Assembly (NCBI RefSeq): GCF_037975245.1 | Contig: NC_092583.1 | Coordinates: 1,862,264 to 1,926,263, forward strand | Length of the DNA: 64,000 nt | Source of the DNA: Apostichopus japonicus | Lineage: Eukaryota > Echinodermata > Holothuroidea > Aspidochirotida > Stichopodidae | Direction: 5' to 3' | In this document: positions 48,618 through 59,650 of the stretch, in pieces | Numbering within the stretch: the first letter of the stretch is position 1 | How the letters are laid out: each line of letters begins with the position of its first letter | Made by a program: the position numbers and the translations under genes | The notes under the pieces: model-generated | The model's input: only the letters and a program-made list of their open reading frames with translations | Database searches by the model: none | Told to the model about the DNA's origin: nothing

Positions 48618-50282
48618 ATGCTTGTTATGCAAATCCGTCTTACATTGGCTGCATAGTACCGTACAACCGATTTAGACATTTAACAACAATCAACACATTT
48701 TTTATGAAATATATCTTAATTCATTTCGAAATATTTATTTAATATAAATCAGCATAATCTAACCTTGTTAATCATTTTACTTATTAAGTACATTTAAACT
48801 TACTATATCCACATAACGCCGTGTATTATTTTTCTCTTTTGTTTTGTTTTCCTGTTCTTTTTCTTTTTCGTGTCCACATAATGTATTGGCATTGTTATGT
48901 CCACATAACGTCTATTATGTCATACACTATTTGAATGAACGCCCTCTACACTGAAATTTAGCGTCTAATGCTAGTTCATCGCACTTAGCCCTTGACCTTT
49001 CTCGGATATATATCCACCGCGTAAGACATGCATTGACCATTTAAGACCTCTCTACACAAACACACCGTAATCACAACCCACTAAACGCGGCTAAGATTCC
49101 AAACGGTAAGTTAAACCGCCAAGTATGTGTTTAAGATCACGGGTACTTAGCGGAATGACGCGCCGACACTTACGGGGATGTATGTCAGTGTAATTTCGCC
49201 TCCATAAAGGAAAATATTATTCAAACTTCTGTTCAAGATCACTGTTTTTAAGCGACGGACTCTTGGTTTGATGGGGGTTTCTGTTTATATAAAAAGAAAA
49301 TATCGGCATTTTCATGATCAATCCCCAGATAGAAACACGGTGAAAGGAAAAAAACCTTTTAAGGTGATTGCCGGATTTCCAGGAGGGTGTGGGACAAGGT
49401 CATGGGTGGAGAGATTTGTTAAAGAGGGGCGAATCGCGGTAACAACATTAGTTTCAGTTGTTAAAATAATTGTCTAATATCCTGGTTTACTTCAATCGTT
49501 GTATAGTCTTTTTCAAAGTGTTATTCTGTGTGATGTATGAACCAGTGAGAAAATCTGTTTGTGGAATTTTGTCTCCTGAAAGAAAATTGCTATACTGAGG
49601 CTTGTATACTAAGCTAATTGACGTAGTTATTTTGTGGGCTCCTGGCTTTGATTGACTCGACCTCAAAGGGTGACATACATACATACGTATATGCACGCAT
49701 ACATACATACATAAATACATACATGAATACTTTAAAATAGCTAATATTCTAAAAATTACGAATGATTTTTAGGACCATTATCTTTTTACATGTATCAGAT
49801 CACATGACTAAACAGGAATGACAACTATATGCGTTGTATTAGAATAATTCGGTTGATTACTTCTTGACGACGTCGTACATCTTGCATATTCATGATGCTG
49901 TATTTACATGATTTAATTTACATGAAATTATTACCACAGTTAGCCTTACTTGTAAGGGTATATCACAAATGAATGTGTTATGCATAATTATTAGCAAAGC
50001 AATATATTTGCTACACAAATGTCCTTCCGCAGACCAAAATATTTCCTACAGAGTTTTGCTTGCGGGGCTTTGGATATTTGGGGTGTTTACAATGCGTATC
50101 TGTTGCATATTCATTATGCTGAGGTTATTCGATAGCCAGTTGAGATAACTATACTCGTTATAGGTTATACTTCTACCGGGAAAAAAATATATCGACGTTT
50201 ATATAATGAATTGATTGAAAACAAAATATATACTCATTAATCTAATTGAGTAATAGATATGGTTTCAACGATTTAAATATTA
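48618..50282. other. Intergenic, nothing coding seen
   Basis: Includes three TGTCCACATAA(C/T)G-like words at 48810-48910 and a CATA repeat at 49675-49722. Otherwise unique AT-rich DNA. Confidence 0.5.
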
Positions 50283-50455
50283 AATAATCACCAATTTATG
50301 AAATGTAGTCGAAGAAGTAGACATTTATAATTTTGTGTCCCACAGTTTTCATATAATCTGTAAAAGTTTCATTACAAAAGTGTTAGACGTGTAAACCTAC
50401 TTACATGGTTCCTATAGTGAGAGTCTGGGGTATTCAAGGAGCCTATCATGTTTCC
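50283..50455 (+). repeat. Dispersed repeat family R, copy A
   Basis: Homologous to 54210-54395: shared ATTTTGTGTCCCACA, TTTCATTACAAAAG and ATAGTGAGAGTCTGG. Family not recognised. It lies just upstream of the U2-headed copies. Confidence 0.8.
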
Positions 50456-50552
50456 AGTTATCGGCTTCTTTTATGTTAACGGTGGAGTATATACGTTACC
50501 ACTCAGAATGCGTAACTTGCAAAAACATAATGTCTCCATATGAGTGACATGT

Positions 50553-50605
50553 CATTTGGTTTTCGCGCCCAGGCTCTATCTTGGGTGAATTTTCTTAAAA
50601 AGCGC
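50553..50605 (+). repeat. U2-headed element, copy 3 (3' end only)
   Basis: Only the 3' module: ATTTGGTTTTCGCGCCCAGG, then CTTGGG and TTTTCTTAAAAAGCG. The CCCAGG/CTTGGG hairpin is kept although its bases differ from copy 1. 5'-truncated or otherwise fragmentary. Confidence 0.7.
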
Positions 50606-50640
50606 AGTTGTAAGAAGTTTTTTTGGGGTGGGGGGGGGGG

Positions 50641-50812
50641 GGCTAAGATCATATGTCGTATATTTCCCTTGTTGCAAGGGACTCGAGATACACATTGAAC
50701 GTGTAACTTGGTCCTGTTTATACCATCTCGATGTAAGGTGACTGGGGCTGAGTGTGGATTAGTTTAGTGTGTTTGGTTTTCGTGCATGTAGACTCTAGCT
50801 TGTGTGAACCCC
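50641..50812 (+). repeat. U2-headed element, copy 2
   Basis: Begins GGCTAAGATCATATG directly after a G run and aligns to copy 1 along its length: a CCCTTG/CAAGGG hairpin in place of TTCCC/GGGAA, GATACACA, CGATGTAAGGTGACTGGGG, and GTTTGGTTTTCGTGC. More diverged from U2 than copy 1. A CCCCTCC-rich tract (50807-50880) follows. Confidence 0.75.
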
Positions 50813-51611
50813 CTCCCCTCCCCTCCCCTCCCTCCCCCTCCCTCCCCCTCCATCCCTCTCCCCTCCAATCCCCTCCCCTTTTTTAAATGTATTTTTTAGA
50901 TATCTCTTTGTAATTAGTTTTGGTTAATAGGAAATCGTCAGAAAGAAAAAATAATCACAAATTGATTTAAAATTATGAAATTTTATGAAACAATGGATCG
51001 CAACATTATTTGTCTTTAATGATTTTAATTTTGGTTTGAGAAGGCATTTCAAATATAGTTTTATAGTTAAAGGAGCATATATGATGAAAACCAGAAATAT
51101 TATACAGACATTGCATACACCCAGTGAGGAAGCTTATTTTGAAGTTAGAAGGATTGGTCGGATAAGTAAAACAAAAGCAAACAAGCAAAAGAAAGAAAGA
51201 TAACAACAGAACACAAAAAGAAGCAACTTCTTTATTCTTGGACTAAAATTTACAAGTTTTTTGGTTGGTTTTATAAAAAAAATCAAGAATATCAAAATGT
51301 TGTATTTCTTTCTCTTGTTACCATGGCACCACAGATAAATAAAACCATGAGAAAACCCATAATAACTAGTTTACGCTAACAATATAATCCCTTGGCCTAT
51401 TTATCTCTGTCCTCAGCTTTCAAAACAGGTGGGGTACATCTACTATATAGGGACTTAATATACCAGTAGGTATAGCCTGATTTGCATATTACAATTGCGA
51501 TGAAAATTGTAATATACAAGTTAAATGGAATGCGATTACCGCCTTAAAAAAATATATACCTGGTAAAAAATTATTGATGTGTTTATTTTACGACATGATT
51601 TCAAGTGAACT

Positions 51612-51759
51612 CTACGACTCTGAATAAAGCTTTTTTTGAAAATAAAGAGTCTTGTAGAGGTCCGCGACGCTGAATAAAGCTATTTTGAAAATACGGAGTC
51701 TTGTAGGGGTCTATGACGTTGAATAAAACTATTTTGAAAGTACGGCGTCTTCTAGGGAT
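51612..51759. repeat. Three-copy tandem repeat, ~50 bp
   Basis: Units contain GACGCTGAATAAAGCTATTT, TGAAAATACGGAGTCTTGTA and GGGGTC. Each carries AATAAA or a variant. Confidence 0.9.
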
Positions 51760-54130
51760 CTGCGCGTTTGTTCATATTTAGAAATTGGTCTGTCCTTGTA
51801 ACTAGAGGAGAGAACAGTCGTGTGGGTGGGGTGTGGGGTGGGGGTTGGGGTCCCTTAATGCATATCAGAAGAAGACTCAAACACTTGACTTAATATTTAT
51901 AATACTGGTAGCATATTTTGACAGATTATAGTGTAAAGGATTATCCGTTATACATAGTAACCACATCATATGTTAGTTTTTAATTATGATATTCTTCATG
52001 AGGTTAGATTAAATACATGGATAAACTCACGTGGTTTTATAGTCCACCATGCAGAAATTCGTATGGTATTGGAAGTACAGGGTGGGATATGGTGGCGAAA
52101 ACGGTTTCTGCGACACCATATATGAAAGATGGAAAACAAGTAGAAGCCACCATGTCCACCATTCTACCTCCTCTACATTCACCCTCCCCTCCCCTCACCC
52201 TGCCCTCCCCTCCCTCCGGTATTAAAACTCTGAACTTGTGAGTTGGACTTTGTTATGATTAGAATTGTGTGTCATTTAAGTAAATTAAGCCATAGCATGA
52301 ACTATATTGTAAATTTAACACCACTTCTTACCAAGCCATCTAACACTTGCATATAATTATAACTGAAAATTGCTGATTTTCTGACTTTTTTGTGCGAGTA
52401 CATCAACAATTATAGCCTTTTTCGATACATTTAGTATTTGGAAAGTGCCCTTTTAATAATAATAACTAGTTTACTGTAAAGTTTCCGTTTTGTTGAAGAA
52501 AGAATAACAACTTTCAAATAAAGGAATTATTTTGCTACATAAAACACTAAGCGTTAAGTTTGTCGGGGCGTTTTGCCAGAGTGTGTCTGCTTCTTCTGAT
52601 TAAAGTCTTAAAGTCCTAATGTCCTTCGAAGTTATTCCAAATCCCAACCACGCCACCCCCCCCCCCCGGAACCCCGCCATCCTTCACCGCTTCAGATTTA
52701 ACCCTATACCGTCGCCTCTAACCGTATTACGATTCAGTCAACACAAATGTAGCTTTCTTATGCTGACTAGTGGTTTAGTTCGCAAATTGGAACAATATCT
52801 CTGTGATATTTGTCAAATCTGACTACACAGCCCTTTAACAGTTTAAAAAAAGAGGTCTGGTTTTTGGTGGGATAAAACAGCAGGAAACCAAACCTCCTAT
52901 ATCTATACTCTAACAACAAACTGTTCATACCAGGCGCCTTTCCATCTGTTAAATGCGTATCCCCAGTCGTTTTTATTGACTATCAACGCAGATTGCGGCA
53001 ATTAAAAGGCGCGGCTTATGAACTGTTTTCTTAAGCCCTCCAATTTAGGGATCGGTAAGTGCTGTTTGTGATGCGAACGGCCTCCCATGATATATATTGG
53101 TTTAGTCACCGTATAATATAGTTTAGCTTACCCGGCATGAAATAGCTAGCAGGGTAATGGCGGACCGTTTTAGGCAATGTCGATGCTTAAATGGAATTAT
53201 ACTCATACGCAGACGATATTCGTACGTATAACAGTTTTCGGCTGATTTTAAAGAAAAGAAATACATGCATGAGTAAAAACAGATCTTTTTTCCCCCCTTC
53301 AAGTTATGTTTTTGGTTTGTTTTGTTTATAATATGTTTGTTTAAATAAAATGAAGTCTTTGAAGAGTGTATATACTAATACTTTTATTAAATTTTACATC
53401 ATGCAAGTAAAGAAACAATGACACATTTTCTAAATGTTATAAAGGCTATTGTGAAAATTAATAATGAAATATGAGCAGGGAAATTATGGCCCGCATAGTA
53501 TTTTACCGTTCTTGCTGTTACAATAAGGTTTCCTAGCATGAAAATACTCTTTTGACTATAACACCAATGGGAATTCCTAAGACAATCAATGAACCTCTTC
53601 TTATCAAAACAGTATATCATCTAGAAATTCATTTTATTATAAACTTTGCTAACTGCTTTCATCTCAAGTTGATCCAGGAATGGGGGTGGGGTCTGAGGTT
53701 GAAGTGGGGAGGGGGGGGGGGTTATACAATGTTGGCTTCAGTTTCAAAATACGATACTTTTTGGTCATGTGATTCATTTTCTGTCTTTATCACGTGACTA
53801 AGCTTGCTGCCCTCGGCCCAGAAGCCACCTGTAAGCGGTGTATTGTTGCTCTTCGGCTGTATTTTAGGCTATTATCAATAAAGCTATACTGTAAAATATA
53901 GTGATAGCAATATGTATATGTATGCCTGCTTATTTTGTGAAATTTTTCAATTTTCTGTTTTATCACAAAAAAAGTACTTAGGTTTTGTGTGTTAAAACAT
54001 CAGTACTATTCGCGGTGTTAAATTTTTCTGGGGAGGGTGTGGGGGGGGGGGGGCATTATGACCAAATCACATACCATTTTGTTATTAGAGTCGAGATAGA
54101 TATCACGGACTGTGATTGAAAAGTTGTTTT
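51760..54130. other. Intergenic, no gene seen
   Basis: CCCTCC-rich patch at 52165-52215, G runs near 53710 and 54035, C run near 52660. The stretch at about 52930-53240 is non-repetitive with balanced composition. No coding exon recognised. Confidence 0.5.
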
Positions 54131-54436
54131 AGAAATTGTCTATATTTCAGAAACAAGTATTTATTTCTAAATCTAACAGATATTTGATATTTTTTGACTA
54201 TATTCAAAATCATTGATTTATTAAATTTATTAGAAGAATAAGGCATTCATCATTTTGTGTCCCACAATTTTCATATGATGTTTAAAGTTGTTATATAATG
54301 TTTAAAGTTGTTTCATTACAAAGGTTTTAGCCTTGTGTATCTACCTGCATGGTTCATATAGTGAGAGTCTGGTGTATGTAAAGAACATATAGCATCGTTA
54401 TATGTTCAAATGTTCAGAAATTGTCTACATTTCAGA
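54131..54436 (+). repeat. Dispersed repeat family R, copy B with 21-bp flanking repeats
   Basis: Core 54210-54395 matches copy A. The block is flanked by 21-bp direct repeats differing at one base (AGAAATTGTCTATATTTCAG plus A at 54131-54151, and 54416-54436), which could be a target duplication or short terminal repeats. TGATGTTTAAAGTTGTT is duplicated inside. Confidence 0.75.
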
Positions 54437-54617
54437 TGTTTCAACATGTTTTAACTTACTTCCATTTTGGGCTCGACGACCCCACACCCCCCCCCCACTC
54501 CAGTGAGGATGTGAGGCCGGTAAGAGTGGGTTAGTATAGGCTATATACGCAGGTCGTTTATACTATTTGAATGGTAACAATATTGAAGCGGCGATAGATA
54601 TGATACCAAGTTGTACG

Positions 54618-54682
54618 GTATATATATATATATACATACAAATATAAATATATATATATATCTATATAAATTAATATATATA

Positions 54683-54735
<53 letters not shown>
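54618..54735. repeat. (TA)n microsatellite
   Basis: TA repeats with AAATA interruptions, longest at 54685-54735. Confidence 0.95.
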
Positions 54736-54737
<2 letters not shown>

Positions 54738-57039
54738 CATTCACGAATCATTAAGTACTTAAACAGCTGCTTTTTATAGTTCATGTTCAGATATTTTCCG
54801 ATGCTATTTCGATCTTTACAAAAAAAATCCCATCATAATTTTGGATATAAGCCGGACTTAGTCCACTTTTATTTAAAACTTATCAAGAGAACACACTTTT
54901 CAAAAGTTTCCTAGTTTGTTATGCCGTATATGTACGACAAAATGTTGAGGATTGAATTAAATAAATTAATGAGGTCTACACTCCGCCGTTCGCGAATTCT
55001 CGCGAATGTGAGAGGGTGTCCTCCCCCTCCCCCCCCCCCTCCAACCCCCTTTTTTTAGAATTGCCGTTTTTAACGTCATAAGAGTCAGTTAAGAGAGAGA
55101 GTGTAGATTAATATTCCTGACTTGTACTATCTTTCGCAATCAATCATTATTTTGTTTAACTTCCTTTTCGGTTCCACTGACGTAATTATCAATCCATTTT
55201 TCCGCAATCAGATACAGCGAGTTGACTTTTCCTTCCAGTAAAACAAAACCCATGAACTTGACGATTTCTGGTATTTTATAAGAACCGAAATCAATTGTTT
55301 TGCAACATCAGTCAGTTCATATTGAACTTTTTCGCCTGATAGGCAGGCTTCTTATTTTTCTCTCCCCATATTCGCTCTACTCGTAAAGGTTATCTAATAT
55401 TTTCTTGTTTGTTTATTTTTCCTTCTCCCACCGATCATGTTCATTAGATTTCGTACAGGATTATCATTATCACTGGGAGTCAATCCACTTAGCGGATATT
55501 TTCCAATATCTTTCTCTTTTTTTTAATTTTTTTTTTTTTGCTCTTTCTTTCTTACTCTGTGTCTCTCTTTATCTCTTTCCGTTTTTGGTGAGATTTTTTT
55601 TGCCTATGCGGTCATCGGCAGCTTCTCTCTGATCGACTCACAAATATTTCCTCATCTTCCGGCAAAAAATCCTTTCTTACATCTTGTTCCAAAAGTTATC
55701 TTTTCGACAAACGGTTCTCGATGCTGTTACCGGAGGGGTTATTGCCAAAGCCCCTATACCCTCCTCTCTTTTTTTTTGACTTTACCAATATTGAAAAAAA
55801 AAGAAGAAAAAATAAAATCATAAGGAGAGAGAGAGAGCAGGAAGGTATAAGAGTGTGAGCGATGGCATTTGACAGAGTCGCTCGAACCCTAGAAATAGAA
55901 CTAACGCTGAAAGAAGGAAATTGTTGCTTACGCCTAGGGGTGGAGATTTATTAAGAAAGGTGCCTATGGGGCGGAGTAGGTAGAAGGAAAAGGCACAAAA
56001 GAGGGGCAGAAAGATGTTTCAAAAGGGGGTGACTTTTGCGACCATTTTCGTTGAACTTAAATGTGAACGACCGCACGGGCAATGCCCTTACAAAAATGTT
56101 TATCGAAGAGGGTATATATATATATGGAGCTCCAGTTAGTCTTACCTCTATTACGACTAAGTCAAGGGGGGGAACAAAAATTTATATTCTCAAGGTATGC
56201 GCGCTTTGGTCATATTATATATAGGCGGACTTCAATTTAGCTTGTCATTTTTTATTTAAAACGGCGACTTATCTTTCTTCCGACTTGTGTTGGTTGAAGA
56301 GATATCTTCATTGGTTGGGGAATTCTTAAGTATATCATTTTTAAAATCAGGAATGGATATGCATATCTATATATACATATATATATATTTTCATAAATTT
56401 AGTATTTTTTAGAAATTTTTTGGAAAGTATTTTTCGTCAATTATTTATACTGGTGGTATTAACGTATTGCTTATAGGCACCAATTTCGTGTGTGCGTGTT
56501 TGCTCTTTAATTTTATATCTTTTAAATTATGTACGAATAAGGTGTAATTATAGTGAATCAGACATCCCATGGACCTACTTCCAAATAGATGTTGGGAAAT
56601 GTTTCTAGTTTTGAGGAAGTTAATTGTTGGTTAAGCAATGACCTTAAGCTTTGAAAGAGAGTTTTTGTTTAATGGGATAACGAGATTTAAAATGATAATT
56701 TAGGGAATAACTTTGCTATTGACTGATGAGAGAGGAATCAATTCTTTGCATTCTAGAAAAAAAGTTTGCAATCAATTCATATATTCCGTTCTTATAGATA
56801 ACACTCTTTGGAGGTTAACACGTTGGTTAACCAACGTGAACTTGAAGCAAACAGGTTTGATGTCATAGAAACACACTGACAAATTTCATACTTCCAAATT
56901 GGAATATAATGTTAATATCAATTCACCTGTATATTATTGGTATATTAAATTATCTTAAAGTTGTTCATATCTTTTTCTATTTTTGCGTTGTTGTATATAT
57001 ATAATTGAAATTGTAGTGAGTTGGAAAATCCAGAACAGT
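54736..57039. other. Intergenic, no gene seen
   Basis: C run at 55030-55040, T-rich tracts near 55510-55540, AG repeat near 55825-55840, TA repeats at 56110-56122 and 56370-56390. No coding similarity. Confidence 0.5.
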
Positions 57040-57042
57040 GAA

Positions 57043-57200
57043 AAAAAAACTTCCAGCCTCCACCGGAATTCGAACCCGGGCCTCCCGCTTTATATGCGGA
57101 CACCCTAACCGCTATAGGCTACGGACACCAACAGCATGTCTAGAGGCTCGAACCGGCAAGGAAGGCCGCAACTCCACCGCAACTCCATATAGGCCGCAAC
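57043..57200 (-). mobile_element. tRNA-like SINE fragment with two B boxes
   Basis: Minus strand: GTTAGGGTGTCCGC (A-box/anticodon-stem region), an anticodon arm with loop ATATAAA, then GGTTCGAATTCCGG (B box, complement of 57064-57079), followed closely by a T run (complement of 57041-57049). A second B-box-like word GGTTCGAGCC lies upstream (complement of 57147-57156). Acceptor-stem halves do not pair, so this is a tRNA-derived element, not a tRNA gene. Confidence 0.7.
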
Positions 57201-57201
57201 T

Positions 57202-57252
<51 letters not shown>
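57200..57252. repeat. (TA)n microsatellite
   Basis: Pure TA run adjoining the tRNA-like fragment; possibly the SINE tail region after expansion. Confidence 0.95.
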
Positions 57253-57254
<2 letters not shown>

Positions 57255-59440
57255 GTCTCACATCCACTCTATTTCCTGTGTTTAACTAATAAGTTTTATA
57301 TTTCTCTATTTTCACACTGTGTCCTGACAGTGCAGAAGCCGGCCTCTCCTTTTATAATGGAATGTGTATCATAAATTGCATTTTTCACTCTTTTGTGTTA
57401 CAATATCTATTAATATTAAAGCAAATATGAAATATATTTGTTACTTTACAAACAATGCCAGGAACATCTCAAAACAAAAGGCATGAGCTGCACAGGAATT
57501 GTAACCGAACCAACGAACCAACGAAAACATCTCTATCAAATCTGTGGGACACAAAAACTGTCTGTGTTATGAATTCAGCCGTTTGTAACTCGCCATATTG
57601 ATTTGAAGTGATTTTAATCACTTAATTTAGATCTATAACTGATATATCCAACCTGTGAAATATCATATGACGTGTGCATGGTCAAGGCAATTCGGAAACC
57701 CATGTACCCCGCACCCCGCACCCCAAATAATACTTCAATTTATGTTTCTTGTTTCGAGTGACTATATCTCCCTCCCATTTTCTTTTCACGAACCCAGGGC
57801 CATAAACGTGTGTACACCTACATCCCTCCCACAATAACCGAGAACCATATAGTATATAGTAATCATATTACCGTTGTTGGTTTACCTGCCCTACAATAAC
57901 CATTATCTTTAAAACCAGCTCCGTCATGCCTGCATGTATACTCAAGACACCACCTGTATATGCTTTTTGAAGCCGTTACTAAAAATCGGGTACGGGAAAA
58001 AAATCCTTGAACTACTGAATAGAGATTAATAATTTACTTTCATCGCCAATCATAATTGTGGTAACAGTTTTTCCTTTCAACTATCCATCATTATTTTTAC
58101 TCTCTCAAATGACTCAGAAAGCGGCTGCTTGTATAGTGGAATATTTTTTTTTTCAACCCAAAAAAAAAGTTACAATAAATCTCTCGTTTTAAGCCGATTA
58201 GCTAAACAAATTTTCTCTCCTGCCCACACATGGCTAAATTTATTATTAATATATGAAAGAAGTAAAGAAAAAGGGGTATGCTTAAGAGAGGTTGTATCTT
58301 TTTTTTTCTCCCTTCCTACTTTCTCATGTTTTTTACTTTACAGCCTTTACTATTGAAGCCTAAGGGTCGAAAGGTTCTTACACTGTTATGTTATTAAAGC
58401 TTTACTTACCCTTAGGACCAGCCTATTCACAACCTATAATATACTGCAGGACTCGGGCAGTCCCCATCTGCTTTGACAATCAACCAAAAATCCTAGCGGA
58501 GAGAGTTCTTCCCCCCGAAGGAGTGAGCGTTGCGCAGGCAGGCAGCCAGCCAGGCAGGCAGGCATATACAGGCAAGCCGGCCAAAAAAAGGGAAGATCTT
58601 CCCACTGTTATACTTGCCCTCACATATATAGTCAGTCCTGTCTTTATTTCTTATTTTTTCTTCTTCTTCTTTTTGACATCGTCCCTTCGCTGTAAATTTC
58701 ATTTTCTTTTTTGGTTGAGGCGGAAAGGGGGGTGATTGGAAGTGTATGTAGAAAAGCTTTGATTAAAAAAAATATAGAAGAGATTGCAATATGGGAAAGT
58801 AATCAAGAAAAAAAAAGAAGGGTCATAGGTTTTGAAATCTCCGAAAATCAGAGAGCCATTGATGGTAGACTGTATGTGTATGTATACATTTTATACTATA
58901 GTATCATGCAGTCATGGACTTGTATATGCGAATACTATGTACTTTGTCTATATACTTTAACATTGTAGAAGTGGTGAGCAATCATTTTGGAACTGTATAC
59001 AGAAACATGTGGACATTAAACAGTGTTAAACTTTAATTTCATTGGTTGGTCCGTATTTTATCACACACTATTTTCAAACAAACCCGTCTGCTTTTCGCAT
59101 GTGTACAGTAGTGGTATATCTAAGGCATGGAAATGTATAAAGTAGGCCTATCGTCATGGTTGTAACTTGACGAATTTCAACATTATCCATCTGTTGATGT
59201 TTGTGTGTGGGTGCGTGTGTATTTATCAGAGATTCATTATATGTTAAATTCATAATCAAATAATTGATAATTGACTTTATTAATTTAATTAGTGGATGCT
59301 CACGTCGATTAGCAACCGCTGAGTGATTATTTTCCGCGCCAACAAATTTGTGACCGACAGTATCATCAACAAGAAAGCCCATTTGTTTCGTAACCGTGGA
59401 GCTATATTCCGTTAAGCTGATTGTTTGAAACAGATTACCT
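57253..59440. other. Intergenic, one Penelope-like word
   Basis: At 58352-58384 ATTGAAGCCTAAGGGTCGAA, then AGGTTC, resembles the GAAG-hairpin-GAAA module seen at 32.75 kb, and a complementary CCCTTAGG occurs at 58409-58416. A GCAGGCAGCCAGCC-type short repeat lies near 58535-58580. No gene seen. Confidence 0.45.
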
Positions 59441-59442
59441 TA

Positions 59443-59650
59443 AAGGAGACACTTTAAGACACTTAAAGACACTTTAGGACACTTAAAGATCTTCAGACAC
59501 TTAAAGACACGTAAAGACACTAAAGGTCATAAGACACTTAAGGACACTTAAAGACACATAAAGACACTTAAATACACTTAAAGACATTTAAAGACATTTA
59601 AAGATACTTTAAGACACTTTAAGACACTTTAAGACACTTAAATGAGACAC
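59443..59650. repeat. ~11-bp minisatellite AGACACTTAAA
   Basis: About 18 degenerate units of AGACACTTAAA, with AGACACTTTAA variants clustered at both ends. Confidence 0.93.

Noticed and set aside
57043-57130. A functional tRNA gene
   Set aside because: The acceptor-stem halves do not pair and the D arm is imperfect, despite a good B box and T arm.
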